A stretch of DNA of 12,297 nt. It comes from Thermus thermophilus HB8. GTDB taxonomy: Bacteria > Deinococcota > Deinococci > Deinococcales > Thermaceae. Under the pieces are notes generated by a model. The model was not told the origin of the DNA. It worked only from the letters and a program-made list of their open reading frames with translations, and ran no database searches. This document shows, in pieces, positions 1-4,581 of the stretch (position 1 is the first letter of the stretch; each line of letters begins with the position of its first letter). The stretch lies in contig NC_006461.1 in the NCBI RefSeq assembly GCF_000091545.1, positions 1,837,446-1,849,742 on the forward strand. The letters are read 5' to 3'. The translations under genes were made by a program, and so were the position numbers.

Positions 1-240
1 TACGGCGAGGTGGAGGCTTTGGTGCGGGAGGCCGCAGGCCCCTACCTGGAAAGCCTCGCCCTCTTTGACCTCTACCAAGGCCCGCCCCTGCCCGAAGGCC
101 ACAAGAGCCTCGCCTTCCACCTCCGCTTCCGCCACCCCAAGCGCACCCTGCGGGACGAGGAGGTGGAGGAGGCCGTCTCCCGGGTGGCGGAGGCCCTCAG
201 GGCCAGGGGGTTCGGCCTGCGCGGCCTGGACACCCCGTAA
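1..240 (+). CDS. pheT: Phenylalanyl-tRNA synthetase beta subunit, C-terminal fragment (cut by window edge)
   Basis: The frame is open from base 1 and ends at TAA 238-240, so only the last 79 residues are present. PheT is the large subunit of the (alpha-beta)2 enzyme that charges tRNA-Phe in the cytoplasm. The visible part is the ferredoxin-fold anticodon-binding (FDX-ACB) domain. It shows the family pattern of an F-D-x-Y strand, then 'LPEGHKSLAFHLRFRHPKRTL', an acidic 'RDEEVEEA' helix start and the closing 'RARGFGLRG' strand. The gene begins upstream of the window; the GTG at base 10 is internal and not a start. Two hairpins follow the stop, so this is probably the end of a pheS-pheT unit. 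The identification rests on these sequence patterns and on the common pheT-cvpA neighbourhood in other bacteria. Confidence 0.9.
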   Translation, partial: YGEVEALVREAAGPYLESLALFDLYQGPPLPEGHKSLAFHLRFRHPKRTLRDEEVEEAVSRVAEALRARGFGLRGLDTP

Positions 241-245
241 TGCCA

Positions 246-273
246 CCCCATGCTGGCTTGCGCCAGCATGGGG
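246..273. terminator. 12-bp perfect inverted repeat after pheT
   Basis: CCCCATGCTGGC (246-257) and its exact complement (262-273) flank a 4-nt loop TTGC, starting 6 bases after the pheT stop. There is no T-run on either side, so it is not a classical intrinsic terminator. It could be a 3'-end-protecting stem or an auxiliary terminator working with the next hairpin. Confidence 0.6.
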
Positions 274-281
274 GCCCCGGC

Positions 282-303
282 AAAAGGCCCTCAGAGGGCT
301 TTT
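282..303. terminator. Intrinsic terminator, likely bidirectional
   Basis: AAAAGGCCC, loop TCAGA, GGGCTTTT. The GCCC/GGGC core is followed by TTTT on the plus strand and, because the left arm begins AAAA, by CCTTTT on the minus strand. It lies 42 bases after the pheT stop and before the next promoter-like motif, so it most likely ends pheT transcription. Confidence 0.7.
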
Positions 304-339
304 CCGGATTAGCCGGGCGAAGGAACCGGGGAGAAAAGG

Positions 340-347
340 TATAAGCT
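340..347 (+). promoter_or_regulatory. -10 promoter motif for the CvpA-like gene, probably leaderless
   Basis: TATAAGCT contains TAAGCT (342-347), which fits TANNNT and sits exactly 6 bases before the ATG at 354. In Deinococcus-Thermus this position implies transcription starting at or next to the start codon. I see no convincing -35 element and no Shine-Dalgarno sequence. Confidence 0.55.
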
Positions 348-353
348 GGGGGC

Positions 354-818
354 ATGCTCACCTGGGTGGACCTCCTGGCCCTCATGGTTCTGGCCCTCTC
401 CCTGGCCCTGGGGTACCGGGGGGGGCTTGTCCTCGCCTGGGTCGGGCTCCTGGGCCTTCCCCTCTACGCGGCCGCCCTGGCCCTCGGCCTCCCCGCCTTC
501 TGGACCGCCCTCGCCCTGGGGCTCGTCCTGGGGGCCTTGGCCAAAAGCCTCCCCCTCTTCCTCTCCGAGGCGGCGGAAAGGGGCCTCGGGCTTCTCGGGG
601 GCGGCCTCCTCGGCCTCTTCCTCGCGGCGGCCATCTGGACGGGCTTCCCCAGCGAGCCCGCCCCTTCCGGGGGGATCCGCTACCCCTCCCTCCGCCTGCC
701 CACCCCCATCTACCAGGGGGTGGCGCAAAGCCCCTTCGCCCGCCGGGTCTTCGCCTGGGCCTGGGGAACGCCCTGGGCGCGGAAGGCGTTGGGCCTAGAG
801 GGCCAGCACCTGCGATAG
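354..818 (+). CDS. CvpA-like small integral membrane protein
   Basis: This 154-aa protein is strongly hydrophobic over residues 4-95, with about four candidate membrane helices (roughly 5-22, 25-45, 48-66 and 75-96), then a polar tail. The N-terminus 'WVDLLALMVLALSLALGYRGGLV' has the CvpA-family layout: an early Asp, a hydrophobic helix, and a Gly-x-Arg-Gly just before the next helix. CvpA is named for its link to colicin V production in E. coli; its molecular role is not settled. In Firmicutes cvpA also lies a few genes after pheT, which supports the call. The last 24 bases overlap the 3' end of convergent pfkA. It is short for a full CvpA and the tail looks lineage-specific, so an unrelated membrane protein remains possible. 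Confidence 0.6.
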   Translation: MLTWVDLLALMVLALSLALGYRGGLVLAWVGLLGLPLYAAALALGLPAFWTALALGLVLGALAKSLPLFLSEAAERGLGLLGGGLLGLFLAAAIWTGFPSEPAPSGGIRYPSLRLPTPIYQGVAQSPFARRVFAWAWGTPWARKALGLEGQHLR

Positions 819-1763
819 GCGCAAGAGGGCCCGGTTGATGTCCTTCCTGCGCTCCACCGCCTCCTTCAGGGGGGTGAGGTCCACCTCGCCCTCCACCTCC
901 CCCACCATGACCCCGCTCGCCCCGCCCACCAGGGCCTCCACCGCGGCCGCCCCCAGGCGGCTCGCCAGGATCCGGTCCTTGGCCGTGGGGCTCCCGCCCC
1001 GCTGGATGTGCCCCAGGACGGTGACCCGGGCCTCCACCTGGAGGTGCTCCCGGATGGCGGCGAGAAGCCCCGCGGCCCCGCCGGGGTAGGCCCCCTCGGC
1101 CACCACCACGATGGAGCTCTTCTTCCCCCGCCTCTGGGAGGCCTCCAGCACCTCGGCCACGGCCTTGGGGTCCACGGGCTCCTCGGGGACGGCGATGACC
1201 TCCGCCCCGCCGGCAAGCCCCACGTCCAGGGCGATGAACCCGGCGTGCCGCCCCATGACCTCTATGAAGAAGACCCGCTCGTGGCTCGCCGCGGTGTCCC
1301 GGATCCGGTCTATGGCCTCGAGGGCCGTGTTCACCGCGGTGTCAAAGCCGATGGTGTAGTCCGTGCCGTAGAGGTCGTTGTCTATGGTGCCCGGAACCCC
1401 CACCACCGGCATCCCGTGCTCCTCCACGAGGCAAAGCGCCCCGCGGAAGGTCCCGTCGCCGCCGATGGCCACCAGGCCCTCAATCCCCGCCGCCTGCAGC
1501 TTGGCGTAGGCCTTGGCCCGCCCCTCCTCCGTGAGGAACTCCTGGCTCCTCGCCGTGAGGAGGATCGTCCCGCCCCGCTGGATGATGTTGGCCACGTCCC
1601 GCACCCCCAAGGGCACCATCTCCCCTTGGATCATGCCGGCGTAGCCGCGGCGGATCCCGATGACCTCCACCCCCAGGGCGTGGGCCTGGCGCACCACCGC
1701 CCGGATGGCCGCGTTCATCCCCGGCGCGTCGCCGCCGCTGGTGAACACCCCGATGCGTTTCAT
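795..1763 (-). CDS. pfkA: 6-phosphofructokinase (ATP-dependent, PfkA type)
   Basis: Phosphorylates fructose-6-phosphate to fructose-1,6-bisphosphate, the committed step of glycolysis, as a cytoplasmic homotetramer. The 322-aa length is normal for bacterial PfkA. Visible motifs are the ATP loop 'TSGGDAPGMN' (8-17), Arg72, the Mg-ATP site 'GGDGT' (101-105), the catalytic 'PGTIDND' (124-130, with Asp128 as the base), 'GFDTA' (139-143) and the sugar-phosphate motif 'MGRHAG' (170-175). Arg21 and Arg25, effector-site positions in the well-studied enzymes, are present, so ADP/PEP control is plausible. The ATG shares the tetramer ATGA with the rsmI stop codon (4-nt overlap), implying translational coupling. 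Its 3' end overlaps the CvpA-like gene by 24 bp on the other strand. Confidence 0.97.
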   Translation of the reverse strand: MKRIGVFTSGGDAPGMNAAIRAVVRQAHALGVEVIGIRRGYAGMIQGEMVPLGVRDVANIIQRGGTILLTARSQEFLTEEGRAKAYAKLQAAGIEGLVAIGGDGTFRGALCLVEEHGMPVVGVPGTIDNDLYGTDYTIGFDTAVNTALEAIDRIRDTAASHERVFFIEVMGRHAGFIALDVGLAGGAEVIAVPEEPVDPKAVAEVLEASQRRGKKSSIVVVAEGAYPGGAAGLLAAIREHLQVEARVTVLGHIQRGGSPTAKDRILASRLGAAAVEALVGGASGVMVGEVEGEVDLTPLKEAVERRKDINRALLRLSQVLAL

Positions 1764-2554
1764 CCCTCTTCCTCCTCCAAGGCCAGTCGGTACGCCTCGT
1801 TCCGGGGAAGGCCCAAGGCCACGAGGGCCCGGACCAAGGCCCTCCCCGAAAGCCCCTCCTCCTTCAGCCTCCGGGCCAGGGCCTCGCCGTTTGGGGCCTC
1901 CAGGGCCTTGGGTCCCAGGACGAGGACGAACTCCCCCCGGGGCTCCTGGAAATGTTCCAAGGCTTCCCGGAGGCTTCCACGAAAGATCTCCTCGTGGAGC
2001 TTGCTGAGCTCCCGGGCCACCGCCACGGGGTGATCCGGCCCGTAGACCTCGAGGAGATCCTCCAAGGTCTTGCGCAGGCGGTGGGGGCTCTCGTAGAGCA
2101 CAGCCGTCCTCCCCTCCCGGGCCAAGGCCAGGATCCGCTCCCTCCGCTCCCTTCCCCCCTTCGGCAGGAACCCCTCAAAGGTGAAGCGGTGGGTGGGCAG
2201 GCCGGAGGCCACCAGGGCGGGGATCAAGGCCGTGGGGCCGGGAAGCGCTTCCACCCGCCAGCCCCACTCCAGGGCCAGGCGCACGAGCTCGGCCCCCGGG
2301 TCCGAGATCCCGGGGGTGCCGGCGTCCGTGGCGTAGGCCACGTAGCGGTAAGGCGCGAGGAGCTCCCGCGCCCGCCCCACCGTGTGCTGGTCCAGGCGGA
2401 GGGTGGGGGTGGGAATGCCGTAGTGCTTGAGGAGGAGCCCGGTGCGGCGGGTGTCCTCGCAGGCCACCACCTCCACCTCCTTGAGGACGCGGAGGGCCCT
2501 CAAGGTGATGTCCTCCAGGTTGCCGATGGGCGTGGGGACCAAGACCAGCCGCAC
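1760..2554 (-). CDS. rsmI: 16S rRNA (cytidine1402-2'-O)-methyltransferase
   Basis: A 264-aa member of the tetrapyrrole (SAM-dependent) methylase fold. RsmI adds the 2'-O-methyl group to C1402 of 16S rRNA in the 30S decoding centre. The N-terminal signature 'LVPTPIGNLEDITLRALRVL' (4-23), 'CEDTRRTGLLLKHYGI', 'ATDAGTPGISDPG' (the RsmI SAM-pocket motif) and 'LPGPTALIPALVASGLP' are all present, followed by 'FEGFLPKGGRERRERI' and 'YESPHRL'. The start is GTG at 2554, one base after the TGA of the upstream zinc-ribbon gene, and the stop overlaps the pfkA ATG. The GTG is placed just before the conserved first beta strand; there is no good Shine-Dalgarno sequence, so translation probably depends on re-initiation after the upstream gene. 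Confidence 0.95.
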   Translation of the reverse strand: MRLVLVPTPIGNLEDITLRALRVLKEVEVVACEDTRRTGLLLKHYGIPTPTLRLDQHTVGRARELLAPYRYVAYATDAGTPGISDPGAELVRLALEWGWRVEALPGPTALIPALVASGLPTHRFTFEGFLPKGGRERRERILALAREGRTAVLYESPHRLRKTLEDLLEVYGPDHPVAVARELSKLHEEIFRGSLREALEHFQEPRGEFVLVLGPKALEAPNGEALARRLKEEGLSGRALVRALVALGLPRNEAYRLALEEEEG

Positions 2555-2555
2555 G

Positions 2556-3050
2556 TCAGCCCACCACGGGGCGAAGAAGGGCCAGGGCCTCCCGGAAGGG
2601 GAACTCGTAGACGGAGCCCGAGGGCAGGGTGAACTCCAGAAGGTCCGGCGCCCCCCGGTAGACGATGCGCCGGAGCACCAAAGGCCCGGGCTCAGCCTCC
2701 ACGTGGACGGTCAGGTAGTCGGGCTCCCGGTTGGGCTCGTCCTCGGCCTCCTCGGGGGCCTCGTCCCCCACCCCCTCCTCCAGGCGGCGCAGGGCCTCGG
2801 CCAGCTCCGCCTTGGCCACGCGCACCCCCTCCTCCAGGGTCCCGTCGGAGAAGCGGAGGACGGCCTCCTCCCCGTCCCCGTAGGCCTCGAGGCCCCAGAG
2901 GGGCTCCTTCTCCCCCCCCGGGGGCACCACCACCTCCAGGCCCCCATCGGAGAGGAGGCGGAGGACCGCCCCGCAGGCCTCGCAGTCCACGAGGTCCCCC
3001 ACCTCGTACCCTTCCAGCTCCAGCGCCTCGCCGCAGACCGGGCAGACCAT
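2556..3050 (-). CDS. LysW-like zinc-ribbon protein of unknown function
   Basis: From the ATG at 3050 the product is 164 aa. Residues 3-6 (CPVC) and 23-26 (CEAC) form a four-cysteine zinc ribbon. Around it, 'CPVCGEALELEGYEVGDLVDCEACGAVL' closely resembles the N-terminal ribbon of LysW, the amino-group carrier of Thermus lysine/arginine biosynthesis. LysW is only about 54 aa and ends EDWGE; this protein lacks that ending. Instead it continues with an acidic middle (about 90-108, rich in E/D/A/P) and a beta-rich tail ('LTVHVEAEPGPLVLRRIVYRG'), so a carrier role is unlikely. The ATG has a good SD-like G-run (GGGGGTG, 5-nt spacing); the in-frame GTG at 3056 lies inside that run but could be a leaderless start. 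It leads a tight group with rsmI and pfkA. Function unknown. Confidence 0.8.
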   Translation of the reverse strand: MVCPVCGEALELEGYEVGDLVDCEACGAVLRLLSDGGLEVVVPPGGEKEPLWGLEAYGDGEEAVLRFSDGTLEEGVRVAKAELAEALRRLEEGVGDEAPEEAEDEPNREPDYLTVHVEAEPGPLVLRRIVYRGAPDLLEFTLPSGSVYEFPFREALALLRPVVG

Positions 3051-3064
3051 GCACACCCCCCTGA

Positions 3065-3070
3065 ATTCTA
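3065..3070 (-). promoter_or_regulatory. -10-like motif for the zinc-ribbon-rsmI-pfkA group
   Basis: TAGAAT on the minus strand, directly after the ppa terminator stem. It is 14 bases before the ATG at 3050 and 8 before the GTG at 3056. No -35 is recognisable, since the upstream DNA is the hairpin itself. Confidence 0.45.
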
Positions 3071-3073
3071 ATG

Positions 3074-3094
3074 GGGCCGGGGCGTCCCCGGCCC
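3074..3094 (-). terminator. 9-bp GC hairpin after ppa
   Basis: GGGCCGGGG (minus strand), a 3-nt loop, then the exact complement, about 20 bases beyond the ppa stop. The stem is very stable, but the following minus-strand sequence CATTAGAATT is only weakly T-rich, so termination is inferred from position and stability rather than from a proper U-tract. Confidence 0.6.
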
Positions 3095-3113
3095 GGAAAG
3101 CGCCTTTCAGCCC

Positions 3114-3641
3114 CTAGCCCTTGTAGCGGGCGATGCAGGCCCGGACCTCCTCCAAGGCCGCCTTCCGGTCCCGCCAGCCCGTGACCTTGACCCACTTCCC
3201 CTTCTTGGCCTCGAGGGCCTTGTAGGTCTCAAAGAAGTGCTGGATCTCTTGCTTCACGCCCTCGGGGACGTCCCCGATGTCCTGGATGTGGTCCAGGCGC
3301 TGGTCCTCGGCCACCACCCCGATGACCTTGGCATCCCCGCCCTTCTCGTCCTCCATGAGGAGGAGGCCCACCACCCGGACCTCCACCACCACCCCGGGGA
3401 GGAGGGGGTAGGTGGAGAGGACGAGGCCGTCCAAGGGGTCCCCGTCCTCGGCCAGGGTGGAGGGGATGAAGCCGTAGTCCCCGGGGTAGAACTGGGCTCC
3501 CGGCAGGACCCGGTCCAGCTTGATCGCCCCGAGGTCCGGGTCGTACTCGTACTTGTTGCCCGAGCCGCGGGGGACCTCAATGACCATGTGGACCACCTCG
3601 GGCGCCTTGTCGCCCACGGGAAGGCTCTTCAGGTTCGCCAT
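3114..3641 (-). CDS. ppa: Inorganic pyrophosphatase (family I, soluble)
   Basis: Hydrolyses pyrophosphate to two phosphates in the cytoplasm, pulling nucleic-acid, protein and lipid synthesis forward. The 175-aa length matches bacterial family I enzymes, which form hexamers. All key residues fall at the expected positions: Glu22, Lys30, Glu32, Arg44, Tyr56, the signature 'DGDPLD' (66-71, metal ligands Asp66 and Asp71), Asp98, Asp103, Lys105 and Tyr140-Lys141. The ATG at 3641 gives the known N-terminus 'MANLKSLPVG'. It is a single-gene unit: its own -10-like motif lies upstream, a hairpin follows the stop, and the neighbour upstream is divergent. Confidence 0.98.
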   Translation of the reverse strand: MANLKSLPVGDKAPEVVHMVIEVPRGSGNKYEYDPDLGAIKLDRVLPGAQFYPGDYGFIPSTLAEDGDPLDGLVLSTYPLLPGVVVEVRVVGLLLMEDEKGGDAKVIGVVAEDQRLDHIQDIGDVPEGVKQEIQHFFETYKALEAKKGKWVKVTGWRDRKAALEEVRACIARYKG

Positions 3642-3650
3642 ACCGCCCCC

Positions 3651-3656
3651 ATTATG
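3651..3656 (-). promoter_or_regulatory. -10-like motif for ppa
   Basis: CATAAT on the minus strand, 9 bases before the ppa ATG, so the leader would be only a few bases. It sits in a 32-bp divergent intergenic space (3642-3673) next to a plus-strand -10-like motif, so the two promoters nearly touch. No -35 box is recognisable. Confidence 0.45.
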
Positions 3657-3661
3657 CCGTA

Positions 3662-3667
3662 TAGAAT
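3662..3667 (+). promoter_or_regulatory. -10-like motif for the PH-like/comEA/comEC operon, probably leaderless
   Basis: TAGAAT lies exactly 6 bases before the ATG at 3674, the same spacing as TAAGCT before the ATG at 354. An overlapping TATAGA (3660-3665) is an alternative. There is no Shine-Dalgarno sequence in the gap GGGGCC, which fits a leaderless mRNA. Confidence 0.55.
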
Positions 3668-3673
3668 GGGGCC

Positions 3674-4300
3674 ATGGGCAAGTATGAAGCCGAGCTCGCC
3701 CGTCTCGGGGAGCGCCCCCTCGCCCAACTGGAGGGCCCGGAGGGGCTTCTCGCGGTCACGGAAACGGCGCTCCTCTTCCTGAGCGACCAGGGGGTGCAAC
3801 GCCTGGAGCTCGCCCGGATCCGGCGGGTAACCCGGGGGGAAGGGGGGACGGTCCTGGTCCAGGGCGACGCGGAGGCCCTCTCCATCCCCCTGAAGGCCTT
3901 CCCCCTGGAGGAACTCAAGGCCTTCCTCGAGGGGCTCAAGCCCCACGTGGCCCGGGCCAAGAAGGCCACCGCCGCCCCCAGGCCCGAGCCCCCCAAGCCC
4001 CCCGCCCAGGAGGCCAAGGCCCCCGTCTGGGAGGAGGAGCCCCCGGCCAAAACCCCCTCGGTGGAGCTCGCCCCGGAGGAGCCCCCTCCCGCCCCTACCC
4101 CCACGCCCCCTCCCCCGGCCCAGGGAACCCGCAACCCTTTGGCCCTACCCCTGAGGCTCCTCGCCCTCCTCACCCTGGCCTACGCGGTGGGCTTCGCGGC
4201 CACCCACCCGGACGCCGACCCCTGGGTCCTCGGGGGAGTGGTCCTGGGCGGCCTCACCCTGGCCTTGACGGCCTGGTCCTCGGCTACCTCCTCGCGGTAG
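3674..4300 (+). CDS. Unknown membrane protein: PH-like N-domain, proline-rich linker, two C-terminal helices
   Basis: The 208-aa product is not a family I can name. Residues 1-95 alternate short beta-type segments and end in an amphipathic helix ('LEELKAFLEGLKPHV'), which resembles a bacterial PH-like fold; this is inference. Residues 98-152 are a low-complexity linker rich in Pro, Glu and Ala. Residues about 157-177 and 184-201 are hydrophobic and look like two membrane helices joined by a short polar turn (HPDADP). There is no signal peptide, so the N-domain is probably cytoplasmic. It is the first gene of a plus-strand operon with comEA and comEC, and its 3' end overlaps the probable comEA start by 28 bp. 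A role near the DNA-uptake machinery is suggested by context only. Reading frame and GC3 pattern make it a real gene. Confidence 0.75.
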   Translation: MGKYEAELARLGERPLAQLEGPEGLLAVTETALLFLSDQGVQRLELARIRRVTRGEGGTVLVQGDAEALSIPLKAFPLEELKAFLEGLKPHVARAKKATAAPRPEPPKPPAQEAKAPVWEEEPPAKTPSVELAPEEPPPAPTPTPPPPAQGTRNPLALPLRLLALLTLAYAVGFAATHPDADPWVLGGVVLGGLTLALTAWSSATSSR

Positions 4301-4581
4301 CCCTCCTCGGCCTCCTCGCCCTCTGGCCCAAGCTCGCCCCCGCCCCGCTTCCGGTGCGGGTGGAGGCCCTGGGAAAGGTCGCCCCTTTGCCCCAAGCGCA
4401 AACCCCCGTGAGCCTGAACGAGGCGAGCCTGGAAGAGCTCATGGCCCTGCCCGGCATCGGCCCCGTCCTGGCCCGGCGCATCGTGGAGGGCAGGCCCTAC
4501 GCCCGGGTGGAGGACCTTCTCAAGGTGAAAGGGATCGGCCCCGCCACCCTGGAGCGCCTCCGCCCCTACCTCCGGCCATGA
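4273..4581 (+). CDS. comEA: Competence DNA-binding protein ComEA (start codon uncertain)
   Basis: ComEA binds incoming double-stranded DNA at the outer face of the inner membrane and hands it to ComEC. The C-terminal half has the helix-hairpin-helix pair 'SLEELMALPGIGPVLARRIV' and 'VEDLLKVKGIGPATLERL', typical of ComEA. The first canonical start, GTG at 4354, gives 75 aa without an anchor. Upstream in the same frame the sequence stays open and encodes 'LVLGYLLAVALLGLLALWPKL', an ideal N-terminal membrane anchor. Third positions there are about 93% G/C, but fall sharply before base 4270. I therefore place the start near CTG 4273 (102 aa), overlapping the previous gene. A frameshift from that gene is the alternative. 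The stop TGA overlaps the comEC ATG as ATGA. Confidence 0.85.
   Translation: MVLGYLLAVALLGLLALWPKLAPAPLPVRVEALGKVAPLPQAQTPVSLNEASLEELMALPGIGPVLARRIVEGRPYARVEDLLKVKGIGPATLERLRPYLRP

Noticed and set aside
65..838. Plus-strand 257-codon open frame spanning the pheT end, both hairpins and the CvpA-like gene
   Set aside because: Crosses a terminator and a promoter motif, and its protein is almost only Pro, Gly, Arg and Ala.
1008..2033. Plus-strand 341-codon open frame opposite pfkA and rsmI
   Set aside because: Antisense to two clearly identified genes, rich in His/Pro/Gly/Arg with no motif; long stop-free shadows are expected at this G+C.
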